Source of the DNA: Chitinophaga pinensis
GTDB lineage: Bacteria; Bacteroidota; Bacteroidia; UKL13-3
Direction of reading: 5' to 3'
Assembly: GCA_943323675.2 (NCBI GenBank)
Contig: CALPIR020000006.1
Span: 1-24,050 of the forward strand
DNA length: 24,050 nt
The notes below the pieces were generated by a model. It saw nothing but the letters and a program-made list of their open reading frames with translations, did no database searches and was not told the origin of the DNA. The position numbers and the translations under genes were made by a program. This document shows, piece after piece, positions 7,144-15,530 of the stretch; position 1 is the first letter of the stretch; the number at the start of each line of letters is the position of its first letter.

Positions 7144-8010
7144 TTACCCAAGTATTGTTCTAATGCTTAAAAATTGAGGTAATATTTCTATATCAAAACT
7201 ATTGGCTTCCATGTATTCGCCATCTAAATGAGCTTTTAGTTTTTGAGTTGATTGTAAGGATATTTTTTTACACGTTTTGTACTTTAAAAACGAAAGGGGT
7301 TTATCTAAATGTTTACCGTTTTCAATTACTGGCAAATACTTTAATCGTTTTAAAAGGGGTAACTTATTAATTATGATTAACTCAAGCAAACCATCATTTA
7401 CCTCAGCAAATGGCGCTACTTTAAAACCGCCCCCGTATGTTTTACCATTAGCAGCACTTAGCATAAATAAATTTGTCTCATGGCATTCCCCATCTAAAAC
7501 AATTTTCACTTTAGTTTCTTTATAGAAAAGCAATAAACTGATAACGGTACTGTAGTATGCCGCCTTTCCATACAACAAATTTTTAGCCATTAACTTTTTA
7601 ACTACCCAACCATCAAAGCCAATACCAACTCCGTTTATAAAAAGTTTTTTATTACAGATTCCTGCATCTATCTTTTGTGGTGTTGCAAATAATGCGGTTT
7701 CAAATTGATGTTGGATTGGGTGCTTACCAATTAGTAAGTTAGCAATATCATTACCTGTGCCACAACTAATGATACCAATTGGTATAGTAATATTTTTAAA
7801 ATGATTGAGGGTGTAGTTAATTGTACCATCGCCTCCCATAATGACTAAATCTGTGAAATTATTTATATGTTGAGGCAGATTATTAGTAAAAAACTGATAA
7901 GTGAAACCATGCTGTTTAATGAAATTTTCAAATGAAGGTAAAAGCTTCAATGGTTTGCCTTTCCCCGATTGGGGATTACAAATAACAGCGATATTTCTAA
8001 TACCAATCAA
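7144..8010 (-). CDS. Diacylglycerol kinase-family lipid kinase (DagK/YegS-like)
   Basis: A 288-residue soluble or membrane-associated protein. The DAGK catalytic domain shows the nucleotide-binding NPQSGKGK at 12-19, GGDGT at 59-63 and GTGND at 84-88, followed by the C-terminal beta-sandwich domain (ANGKTYGGGFKVAP, LDGE). Members phosphorylate diacylglycerol or related lipids for phospholipid recycling; which lipid is used here cannot be told. The only start that keeps the first beta-strand is TTG at 8010, 5 bp after the stop of the Sua5/YciO gene, which suggests translational coupling. No upstream ATG is available in this frame. Confidence 0.88.
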   Translation of the reverse strand: MIGIRNIAVICNPQSGKGKPLKLLPSFENFIKQHGFTYQFFTNNLPQHINNFTDLVIMGGDGTINYTLNHFKNITIPIGIISCGTGNDIANLLIGKHPIQHQFETALFATPQKIDAGICNKKLFINGVGIGFDGWVVKKLMAKNLLYGKAAYYSTVISLLLFYKETKVKIVLDGECHETNLFMLSAANGKTYGGGFKVAPFAEVNDGLLELIIINKLPLLKRLKYLPVIENGKHLDKPLSFLKYKTCKKISLQSTQKLKAHLDGEYMEANSFDIEILPQFLSIRTILG

Positions 8011-8015
8011 TAGTT

Positions 8016-8630
8016 TTAAGAATTTAATTGACCTTTACCCTGACGTATTATATTAACTTCATCTTCGCTGCAATCAACAATGGTTGAAGGGATATTTCCC
8101 CCAGATCCACCATCAATTACACAATCAACTAGGTGTTCAAACTTTTCGTGAATTTCTTCAGGATTAGTCATGTATTCTAAAATTTCATCATCGTGATGAA
8201 TTGTTGTTACCACCAATGGAATACCTAATTCTTTTATAATAGATTGTGCAATGGCATTATCTGGTACACGTATACCAATTGTTTTTTTTGTACCGCTAAA
8301 GTATTTGGTTACATTATTGTTTGCTTTTAAAATAAAAGTAAATGGCCCTGGTAAATTATTTTTAAGCAAGCGAAACACAGCCCTGTCAATAACGGCTGTA
8401 TAATCAGATATGTTTGATAAATCAGAACAAATGAGGGAGAAGTTAACCTTTTCAGGTTTTTTACCTGATACACGCGCCATTCTTTCTATTGCCTTTTTGC
8501 TATCTAACCTGCAAGCCATGGCATAAATGGTATCTGTAGGTAAAATAATTACCCCATCTTTTTGCAATATATCCATCACCTTTCTTAGGTCACGCAGGTT
8601 TGGGTTTTGAGGATGTAATTCAACTAACAT
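8016..8630 (-). CDS. YciO/YrdC/Sua5-family protein (threonylcarbamoyl-AMP synthase fold)
   Basis: A 204-residue protein from the ATG at 8630; an in-frame ATG nine codons upstream is an alternative. The YrdC fold is shown by the PTDTIYAMACRLDS segment near the start, LPGPFTFILKA in the middle, and the KKTIGIRVPDN motif, with a STIVDC strand near the C-terminus. The sequence reads closer to the YciO branch (KNNxPGxxTFILK) than to true TsaC. Sua5/TsaC make threonylcarbamoyl-AMP for the tRNA t6A modification; YciO proteins have the fold, but their main role is less settled. It leads the three-gene minus-strand unit. Confidence 0.9.
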   Translation of the reverse strand: MLVELHPQNPNLRDLRKVMDILQKDGVIILPTDTIYAMACRLDSKKAIERMARVSGKKPEKVNFSLICSDLSNISDYTAVIDRAVFRLLKNNLPGPFTFILKANNNVTKYFSGTKKTIGIRVPDNAIAQSIIKELGIPLVVTTIHHDDEILEYMTNPEEIHEKFEHLVDCVIDGGSGGNIPSTIVDCSEDEVNIIRQGKGQLNS

Positions 8631-8815
8631 ACTGCTAAGGTAACACATTGCTTGCAAAGCACTAAAAATGAACTTCTTTTTTAGCTTCCAAGTTGTAAAA
8701 AAATAAATTTATAAAACGGCTGTACTTATTATTTATATTACAATTACAGTAAATCGAATATTGATATTTACGATTTTGCAGATGCACATATATCTGGTAT
8801 ATTTTGGTAATAATA

Positions 8816-8858
8816 TATTGAATATGAATTAAATACAAATCACATCAGATATTCAATA
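8816..8858. repeat. AT-rich inverted repeat after the TPR gene
   Basis: Arms TATTGAATAT (8816-8825) and ATATTCAATA (8849-8858) pair over 10 bp around a 23-base loop, starting 15 bp past the end of the nine-gene minus-strand operon. It may act as a weak transcript end or stabiliser, but there are no G-C pairs beyond one and no clear T-run, so it is not a firm terminator. Confidence 0.3.
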
Positions 8859-8873
8859 ATATATCTCGCGTTA

Positions 8874-9479
8874 TTATTTTATCAAGGCTAATCCTTCTAA
8901 TGCTGATTTATCATTAGGGGAAATTAACAACACTTTTTTGAATAATAATTTCGCTTGAGGCAATTTACCCATGCGATAATTAGTCCATGCGTACATCAAC
9001 AATCCATCATAATCAAAAGGGTAAAGATTTACTACCTTTTCAAATAAACTATAAGCTTGTGTATATTTTTTACGGTTGTAGTATATAACACCTAATTTAT
9101 AATTAACACTGCTATTTTTAGGGTCAATTTTCAGTATTGCTTGATATTGTATTATTACATCATCCCATTTATTTAGTGCCGCTGCTGGGTATACATAACC
9201 CAAGCGTGGTTCAATGGCATAAGGCATTATTTGTATTGCCTTTCTATAAAAAATAATAGCATCATTATATGCACCAGCCATATATTTTAAATATCCCAAA
9301 CGTAAATTTAATTCATAAGACTTTTCGCTGTATACCTGCATTAATGCTTGGGCAGCTTCATTGTAATTGGCGCTTTTCTCTGAAGCATAGCTTTTCTCGA
9401 ATGCGGTTTGTAGGCTTATTTCTTGTGCAAATAGTGGACTAATTCCAATTGTTAATAAAATTACAGTTAAAAATTTCAT
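8874..9479 (-). CDS. Secreted TPR-repeat protein, last gene of the sigma-led operon
   Basis: A 201-residue protein with a signal peptide (MKF plus hydrophobic core, probable cleavage after FAQ at about 19), so likely periplasmic. The rest consists of tetratricopeptide repeats, with clear units at about 57-90, 124-157 and 158-191 showing the alternating helix pattern and typical A/Y/P positions (for example AIIFYRKAIQIMP, AYSLFEKVVNLYP). No catalytic motif is seen; TPRs usually hold partner proteins. It follows the TPR/barrel gene by 9 bp, which itself begins with TPR-like helices, so the two may form a complex at the outer membrane. Confidence 0.85.
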   Translation of the reverse strand: MKFLTVILLTIGISPLFAQEISLQTAFEKSYASEKSANYNEAAQALMQVYSEKSYELNLRLGYLKYMAGAYNDAIIFYRKAIQIMPYAIEPRLGYVYPAAALNKWDDVIIQYQAILKIDPKNSSVNYKLGVIYYNRKKYTQAYSLFEKVVNLYPFDYDGLLMYAWTNYRMGKLPQAKLLFKKVLLISPNDKSALEGLALIK

Positions 9480-9488
9480 GTGTTTTTC

Positions 9489-10649
9489 TTAAAATATGTT
9501 TTTTATTCCTATACCTATAATTGTGTATTGATAATTGGAGTTACTTATTGTTTCTATTTTATTTTCTAATTGAAATAGTCCAGTTATACGCATGTTTTTT
9601 GAAATATGTTGTGTTACGGATAAAGCATATTTATTACGTGTAATATCAAAAGAATTATGAAGCAAAAATGCATTCTGCTCGGTAAAGTTACGTGTATTGG
9701 CTTGTAAATAACTTAAATTTAAATTTAATGATTTAATTGGGGAGTAAGTAAGTCTATAGGAAGTAATGGTATGTGATTTTTCTGTAAGGTAGTTTGCATC
9801 TATATTAAGTATAATTTTTGTATTGTTTAATGGGTAGTATGTTATTCCTGAACTTATTTGAAGTTGATTTTTATAGTTTAAGTTAGATTTTATTACATCT
9901 ACTCCAAACAAACAATTTCTGTATAGTTTACTTGTTCCTAAACCCAAAACGTATTGATCGCCTGATAAAATTTGATTGCCTGTTAAATCTGCAGGATAGT
10001 TGGTTAGATTATATTCTGCTAAATGCACTATTCCACTGATCTTCCATCCTTTTTTTAATGCAATTGCGCTGTTTAGGTAATATTGTATTTGCGCTATATC
10101 TCCATAAAAGCTTTTTTGTCTTAGATAAGTTATCCCATGGTAAGTAAGTATAAACTTTATAGGGAAAGTTGTACCAACAGAAACAAAGTTTAAATTATTA
10201 TACAGGCTGGTATTGCTGCTAATTTTACTTCCAATATCAAAGTTTACAACATTGATTTTAACCTTATTCTGTTCACTTAATATTCCTTCCTTTAATAATT
10301 TGTATTGTATTTTAGTACCATGACTATATTGTTTTGTTGCCCAAAGGCAATAAGCTAATTTCAACAAAACCGAACTATCCGTTGGGTAATCTTGTAATGC
10401 ATGTTGTAAATAGGTATGTTGTTTAAATGGTTTATTTAGAATATATGCAGCATCTGCAGCCATTTCATAGGCCTCATGGTAACCCATACCTATTTTGTGA
10501 ATACTATCTGTAATCTGTATTACATTTTTCCAACTGCCATTATTGTATTCCTTCTTCAGCAGGCTATCAGCACCTGATATATAATACACCTGTGAGTTGG
10601 CACCAGCAAAAGCAAAACATAGTAAAAATAGAATGGTTAGTTTGTGCAT
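9489..10649 (-). CDS. TPR plus beta-barrel outer-membrane protein (YaiO-like)
   Basis: A 386-residue protein with a signal peptide (hydrophobic core to about residue 19). Residues about 25-125 form helical TPR-like repeats (AYEMAADAAYILNKPFKQ, ALQDYPTDSSVLLKLAYCLW). From about 130 to the end there are alternating polar and hydrophobic strands rich in Tyr/Asn/Ser, with a final strand ending in phenylalanine, the usual outer-membrane barrel signal. This architecture resembles YaiO-family outer-membrane proteins, but the match is by pattern only. The start codon overlaps the end of the urea transporter/M23 gene by 13 bp, so production is probably coupled. It may be an outer-membrane channel or assembly partner for the operon's product. 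Confidence 0.8.
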   Translation of the reverse strand: MHKLTILFLLCFAFAGANSQVYYISGADSLLKKEYNNGSWKNVIQITDSIHKIGMGYHEAYEMAADAAYILNKPFKQHTYLQHALQDYPTDSSVLLKLAYCLWATKQYSHGTKIQYKLLKEGILSEQNKVKINVVNFDIGSKISSNTSLYNNLNFVSVGTTFPIKFILTYHGITYLRQKSFYGDIAQIQYYLNSAIALKKGWKISGIVHLAEYNLTNYPADLTGNQILSGDQYVLGLGTSKLYRNCLFGVDVIKSNLNYKNQLQISSGITYYPLNNTKIILNIDANYLTEKSHTITSYRLTYSPIKSLNLNLSYLQANTRNFTEQNAFLLHNSFDITRNKYALSVTQHISKNMRITGLFQLENKIETISNSNYQYTIIGIGIKNIF

Positions 10650-12826
10650 GTTATTTTTTGTGCTGATTTATGGTTTGGGTTAATAACAATTTGCATGAGT
10701 TTACCATCTTGTATTACTAATTTATAATTACGCTCTTTGGTTTTTGATTTAAAGTTGTACGCTTCAATTTTACTCTCCATTTCTATATACGTAGGTGCTA
10801 TCATGTCGTCTATTTGTTTAAAATTTACTTGATAACTTACCTTTTTAAATAGATAGAATGGAGCAATTATATCTTGAAACCACAATGAGATAGGGTGGTT
10901 AAATAATCCAATATCAATACTGTCTTTTATTGTTAGATCAGGATAGTAGCCCAAGAGGATTTTGTATGCTGCCAGATAAAAATCAAATAAAAGTGATTTT
11001 TTTGAACCATGGTAACTCGTAAAATAAAACGTTGTACCATTATTAACAAAATAAGCGTATGCCTTAGTTTGACGACAATACAAGTAAGTTTTATTCCATG
11101 AATCAACCATGCAATCCCAAGTTATGCTATCTTTATTTCCTGAATTAACGGCTGTTTCAAATGTGATTATTTGGCCAGGTGTAAAATGAAAAGCTTTACT
11201 TAATAAAGGAGTTTTTATTGGTTGATGAATTTGAGCCCCTTCTTCTGGTATTTCGTTTTCGTGAAATTGATATTTTTCGTTTACCCTGCTTATAAAATGG
11301 TTTATCTGATAACTTAAAGTTGCAGATCCAATAAAAGGAGTAGTTTGCATTTGGAAATGCAAATGTGGTTCTGGTGATCTGCCGGAGCTTCCGCAGTTTG
11401 CCAACATTTGTCCTGCCCTAACATAATCGTTTAACTGTACAAGTATAGAACTCGCTTTTAGGTGTGATAGTTTACTATATAAGCCTTCAGCATGTTTAAT
11501 CACAATACTATTTCCCCAGTTTTCTATCAAATCAACATCTCCAATCTTGTTATCTTCTATACCATCAGCAATTTCTACTACATACCCATCTGCAGGCGCA
11601 AGTACTGGTAAATTATAGCAGTAAAAGTCTGTAACAGATGTGCCGAGTGATTTAAAAGTATGTTTAGTTTCATCCACTACTACAAAATCTATCGCCTCAC
11701 TCCAATTTTCTTTATGTGTAATTTTACCATGATACCCTTGAGAAACAAACCATTCTCCAAAAAATGGTAATTGGATATTAATCCATTTACTGTTTTTGAA
11801 GCGTGTGACATTATTAGAATAATTGTACTTGTTTTTTTCGGGTGAAAAATGCTGAAAGGTTACAGGAATTAATCTATGCAGGTATGTTCTTTGACTTAAT
11901 AACATCAGTACAATTAAAACTGTAATAACAAATGGAAACGAATACAATGGAAGTTGATATATAACAAGAATCCCATTCAATCCACTTATCAATATACCAA
12001 TAATGGGCATTGATATGATGGCTAAAATAAATGAGGCACGTGAAGGTATGAGATAAAAACCTCCTAATGCTATCGCTGTAAGTATAAAGTTAAATCCGAT
12101 GTAACTATAATAAAGTTGAGAGAATTCTCCCGACAAGCCAAAATAAAATAGGTATCCTATACTAAATCCGATGATGGAAAGTATGAATGCTATTCTCGAC
12201 CAAATGATTAATCCAACTAAAATTAGGAAGCCGGCAATGATGTTGTATTGAAAGAATACTGCTGATAGTGATTTTAAATAGACGTCAATCACTTCAGGAA
12301 GTTGTATTTCCTCCATTTTATTCATGAAGTTTACTAAATGATCACCCCCTATTAAATACCAATCGTTGTACCTATAAATTCCACTTTCGCTAAGTGTGAT
12401 GTTATTATATGTTCGGAGCCCAATAGTAATTAACCAAAGACTGAATAAAAAGGATAAACTTAATGAAGGTAATTGGTATTTGGCCAAAATTGTATTGAAC
12501 CAAACAGCAATAATTACACTAAGTATTGCAGCAACCAATAACAGCATCATATATGATGGTGTAATTTGGTATTGTGCCCCTAAAACGAGCCCAATCATTA
12601 ATGCATTATAACTATATACACCGTGGCCAATATGGGTCCTATTTAATCCAATCCAATATGAAAAAAACAAACCAGAAATGGTTGCTAAAGCCCCGCTAAT
12701 TCCCATAATGGGATTAACAAATGAAGATAGCAATAGCAGCCACGCAAATGTTTTACTATCAGCGAAAAACAATTGCGAGTAACTATTTATAAATCCTTTT
12801 CCGAATAATTGAATGAGGCTTTTCAA
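10637..12826 (-). CDS. Urea transporter fused to a periplasmic M23-like peptidase domain
   Basis: A 729-residue fusion. Residues about 10-315 are a urea-transporter (UT/SLC14) module with its two homologous halves: YSYNALMIGLVLG (71-83) and GFNFILTAIALGG (244-256), each paired with an LPxxxxPF-type motif (LPSLSLSF at 119-126, LPLYSFPF at 292-299). Residues about 350-515 are an M23/LytM-like domain with a biotinyl-lipoyl-like strand set (VLAPADGYVVEIADG), catalytic-type H455 in LSHL and HLH at 488-490. The usual first zinc ligand (H-x3-D) is not in place: D380 is present but position 376 is serine; H366 and H371 lie nearby. The last 200 residues are an unrecognised, probably beta-rich domain. 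The start is TTG at 12826, because an in-frame stop lies two codons upstream and the next ATG is inside the first helix region. Confidence 0.88.
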   Translation of the reverse strand: MKSLIQLFGKGFINSYSQLFFADSKTFAWLLLLSSFVNPIMGISGALATISGLFFSYWIGLNRTHIGHGVYSYNALMIGLVLGAQYQITPSYMMLLLVAAILSVIIAVWFNTILAKYQLPSLSLSFLFSLWLITIGLRTYNNITLSESGIYRYNDWYLIGGDHLVNFMNKMEEIQLPEVIDVYLKSLSAVFFQYNIIAGFLILVGLIIWSRIAFILSIIGFSIGYLFYFGLSGEFSQLYYSYIGFNFILTAIALGGFYLIPSRASFILAIISMPIIGILISGLNGILVIYQLPLYSFPFVITVLIVLMLLSQRTYLHRLIPVTFQHFSPEKNKYNYSNNVTRFKNSKWINIQLPFFGEWFVSQGYHGKITHKENWSEAIDFVVVDETKHTFKSLGTSVTDFYCYNLPVLAPADGYVVEIADGIEDNKIGDVDLIENWGNSIVIKHAEGLYSKLSHLKASSILVQLNDYVRAGQMLANCGSSGRSPEPHLHFQMQTTPFIGSATLSYQINHFISRVNEKYQFHENEIPEEGAQIHQPIKTPLLSKAFHFTPGQIITFETAVNSGNKDSITWDCMVDSWNKTYLYCRQTKAYAYFVNNGTTFYFTSYHGSKKSLLFDFYLAAYKILLGYYPDLTIKDSIDIGLFNHPISLWFQDIIAPFYLFKKVSYQVNFKQIDDMIAPTYIEMESKIEAYNFKSKTKERNYKLVIQDGKLMQIVINPNHKSAQKITCTN

Positions 12827-12832
12827 TCGTTA

Positions 12833-14209
12833 TTATTTTAAAATTCCAGATGCAAGTTCATGCTTTTTTAAAAAATCTGGCATTACTTCACTCGATTCAA
12901 TGTTTTCTATGGTTTCTTTATTACGGATTATGAGCGATTTGCCATCTATACCAATAATTACTACAGCAGGTCGCATGGCAATAAACTGCATCCATTGCGT
13001 CATGTTGTATGCACCAACTGTATGAACAACTACATGGTCTTCTTTTCTTAAAGGTGGCAGGGTAATGTGGCTTCTCACTACATCAATATTCATACACAAT
13101 GGGCCATACATTACGGTGTCTTCTGTATAAGAACTAAATTCTTGCGCAGGACTAATTTTATGATCGTACCAAAAAGAGGTGAACAAAATGTTTACACCAA
13201 AATCCATAATAGTGGCTCTTCTACCATCGCTTAAGCGTTTGTTTGCAAGCACGCTTCCCAATAAATAACCTGCCTCATCAATAAGTGCCCTGCCTGTTTC
13301 TAAAATCAGAAGTGGTAAATCATTTTCGGTAAATCCTGCATTTAGTAAAGCGGTGGTGATAGATTCTGCAAATTGATCTATGGTAGGAGTGGTATCTGCA
13401 CCCGGAAGAAACGAGCCTTTTAACGTATTTTTAGATGCAAATCCTCCACCCATGTCTATATAGTGAATCGTTTTGCCAAATTTCTTTTTTATCCCCAATG
13501 CCAAATCAGATAATTTATAAGCTGCTGTAGCATATGCTTGAGGCGATAACATGAATGTTCCGATGTGACAATGAACACCGATTAACTCAAGTCGATTACC
13601 TAAAATTATTTTATTGATTGCATCCCATGCTTGTCCGTTTTCGTAGTTAAACCCAAAACGATCCCACATTGGATAAATACCCGTATCCATATTTACGCGA
13701 ATAGCAACATTCGGACGTTTATTCATTTCTTCGGCCAATTCTGTTAAACGATAAAGTTCATCAAGATGATCAATATGGATAGGTGAGTTATTGGTTATTG
13801 CACGTCTTAAATCATCATCACTTTTATCAGGCCCGTTAAATATAATTTTTGGTCCTGGTACTCCGTTGTTAATTGCTTTTTGGTATTCAAATCCCGAAAC
13901 AACTTCTGCCCATGATCCTTCTTGATGGAATATATTACATACGGCATTAATGTAATTGGTTTTATAACTCCATGCGAATTGCACTTTGGGATATCTTGTT
14001 TTAAACGCGCGAACAGCTTCTCTGTATGTATTTCTTATGGTTTCCTCACTTAGCACAAATAGGGGAGATCCGTATTCCTTTATCAAATCTTTTACTGCCA
14101 AACCATCAATATGACTAACAGGAGCATATTCTGTTTTGGTACCGAATTTATTCATCATTCCAGTATTGATTCTTTGTATTAAGGGGCGTTCGTATATTTG
14201 CTTTTTCAT
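12833..14209 (-). CDS. Fold-type III PLP-dependent decarboxylase (LysA/ODC-like)
   Basis: A 458-residue cytoplasmic enzyme of the alanine-racemase-like barrel fold. K83 in SYKTN is the expected PLP Schiff-base lysine; HCHIG (213-217) and GGG (254-256) bind the phosphate; ETGR (304-307) takes the place of the EPGR of diaminopimelate decarboxylase; C372 in GPLCMNIDVV and the GAY motif (399-401) complete the active-site set. It is longer than LysA (about 420) and carries an N-terminal extension of about 30 residues. The motifs indicate an amino-acid or amino-acyl decarboxylase, but the substrate cannot be assigned. It follows the ATP-grasp gene by 18 bp and precedes the urea transporter/M23 gene by 6 bp. 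Confidence 0.88.
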   Translation of the reverse strand: MKKQIYERPLIQRINTGMMNKFGTKTEYAPVSHIDGLAVKDLIKEYGSPLFVLSEETIRNTYREAVRAFKTRYPKVQFAWSYKTNYINAVCNIFHQEGSWAEVVSGFEYQKAINNGVPGPKIIFNGPDKSDDDLRRAITNNSPIHIDHLDELYRLTELAEEMNKRPNVAIRVNMDTGIYPMWDRFGFNYENGQAWDAINKIILGNRLELIGVHCHIGTFMLSPQAYATAAYKLSDLALGIKKKFGKTIHYIDMGGGFASKNTLKGSFLPGADTTPTIDQFAESITTALLNAGFTENDLPLLILETGRALIDEAGYLLGSVLANKRLSDGRRATIMDFGVNILFTSFWYDHKISPAQEFSSYTEDTVMYGPLCMNIDVVRSHITLPPLRKEDHVVVHTVGAYNMTQWMQFIAMRPAVVIIGIDGKSLIIRNKETIENIESSEVMPDFLKKHELASGILK

Positions 14210-14227
14210 CTTTAATTTTAATTATAG

Positions 14228-15274
14228 TTATAATTCTCCTAGGGTAGAAATGGTTTCAAATTCTTTGAGGTCAACAATTTTATCGTATGAGTAACGAATA
14301 AACATTTTGCCTGACTCATAGCTTTCATAAGGCTTAACGTCTTCGCCAAGTGCCAATCTAACTAGTGCTTCGGGATGATTCTGTCCTGCACCAACTGCTA
14401 AATAAACCCATGCCGGAAACCTCGGATTAATCTCAATCAAATAATATTCTCGCTTGTCTGTTTTTATCATTTCTAGTTCAAATCCACCTCTCCAATTGTT
14501 TCCTTTTACCATATTGCGAGCAATATTCATAAGCGTTTCGTCTTCTAATGCTATACCAGCCCAAGCTTTACCCTTATCTGTAATATATGTTTTGCGCATT
14601 GGTACAGCGCCTATTAAATTCCCTTTTCCATCGCCAATTCCGGTAAGGTTTACTTCTATCCCAGGTGTAAATTGTTGTATTATTATGGGTAATCCCCACT
14701 TACCGCTTATTTTGTTAAATGCTGCCATGGCTTGTTCAGGCGAATAAGCAACTGTTGCATCATAAAATTTGCCTTTAACTACTAATGGATATCCAAATTC
14801 ATGAGTTAATGCATGTATTTCGGCTGTACTATTAATTTGTTTACTTTTTGGCACCTTAATGCCATACTTTTCTCCAAAAGTATTTAATGACCATTTCTGT
14901 CGTTCTTCAAACTGCTCCAGTGTAGGCAAAAATGTATCTATTCCCATGTTTTTTAGGGTGTCATGCAGTTTTATGAAGTTAAATAATTCCGCATCAAAAT
15001 TGGGAATTAATACATCAATTTTTTCTTGCTGATGTATATATGATAATCGAGTAAGTAAACTTTGTTGACCAGCTGATGGCAGGGGTATTTGATAGGTTTT
15101 ATCTACCAAATCGTGCATATAAATACCCGGCTCCATTGTGTCGTATGATAAACCGATGATTCGAATTTCAAAAAAATCGCTGTCTTTTAGTGCACGAATA
15201 ACTGGTATGCCGGGTCCAGGACTGTCAATGTTATTTAAACCTGATACAGCAACTGTAATCTTACGCTTACTCAT
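14228..15274 (-). CDS. ATP-grasp ligase, PylC/carbamoyl-phosphate-synthase-like
   Basis: A 348-residue protein starting at the ATG at 15274, which overlaps the PqqD-like gene by 8 bp. The more upstream in-frame start would add nine residues and a deeper overlap. Residues 1-110 are a Rossmann-like pre-ATP-grasp domain opening with TVAVSGLNN; the ATP-grasp domain follows with K167 in VVKGK, the adenine-side strand IIIQQF (197-202), and the metal-binding EINPRF (281-286, with E281 and N283). ATP-grasp enzymes join a carboxylate to an amine or thiol through an acyl phosphate. The overlap with the PqqD-like protein and the next-door decarboxylase suggest the three work in one pathway. The acceptor is unknown. 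Confidence 0.88.
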   Translation of the reverse strand: MSKRKITVAVSGLNNIDSPGPGIPVIRALKDSDFFEIRIIGLSYDTMEPGIYMHDLVDKTYQIPLPSAGQQSLLTRLSYIHQQEKIDVLIPNFDAELFNFIKLHDTLKNMGIDTFLPTLEQFEERQKWSLNTFGEKYGIKVPKSKQINSTAEIHALTHEFGYPLVVKGKFYDATVAYSPEQAMAAFNKISGKWGLPIIIQQFTPGIEVNLTGIGDGKGNLIGAVPMRKTYITDKGKAWAGIALEDETLMNIARNMVKGNNWRGGFELEMIKTDKREYYLIEINPRFPAWVYLAVGAGQNHPEALVRLALGEDVKPYESYESGKMFIRYSYDKIVDLKEFETISTLGEL

Positions 15275-15515
15275 GGTAATCGGTAAGGTTAAATTGCTCA
15301 ATCATTTTCAAAAAATCATATAAATCTTTTTCAATGGTTTCATTATCCGTTTGGTAATCTTCAATTACCCTGTTCCTAATAGCTTCTTCAGATTTGCCTT
15401 CTTGTAAATCTTTCAGGATACTTAATCCAATTGGGTTTACTGAAAAAGAATCTCCAGTGCCTGGATTAAATACAAATCCTGTATCGCTTAGGGCGATATT
15501 CTTTAATAACTTCAT
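15267..15515 (-). CDS. PqqD-family small protein (possible peptide- or substrate-presenting helper)
   Basis: An 82-residue protein with the winged-helix layout of the PqqD family: two short beta-strands (GFVFNPGTGDSFSVN, 13-27), then PIGLSILKDLQEGKS and a second helical pair to about residue 76. PqqD binds the PqqA precursor peptide and hands it to the maturase; related domains are the RiPP recognition elements. No phosphopantetheine serine motif is visible, so it does not look like an acyl carrier protein. No precursor peptide gene was found beside it. Its stop overlaps the ATP-grasp start, which suggests coupled production and perhaps direct contact with the ligase. The family call rests on pattern and is moderately sure. 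Confidence 0.72.
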   Translation of the reverse strand: MKLLKNIALSDTGFVFNPGTGDSFSVNPIGLSILKDLQEGKSEEAIRNRVIEDYQTDNETIEKDLYDFLKMIEQFNLTDYHE

Positions 15516-15530
15516 AACAGTTAATTGGTT

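Noticed and set aside
8816..8858. Firm terminator for the nine-gene operon
   Set aside because: The stem is nearly all A-T with a 23-base loop and no clear T-run; kept only as a weak repeat.
12833..14209. Assignment as the lysine-pathway diaminopimelate decarboxylase LysA
   Set aside because: Fold motifs match, but ETGR replaces EPGR, it is longer, and it sits in a ligase/transporter operon; dapB is far away, so the substrate is left open.
15267..15515. The 82-residue protein as an acyl carrier protein
   Set aside because: No DSL-type phosphopantetheine serine and the strand-then-helix order fits PqqD better.
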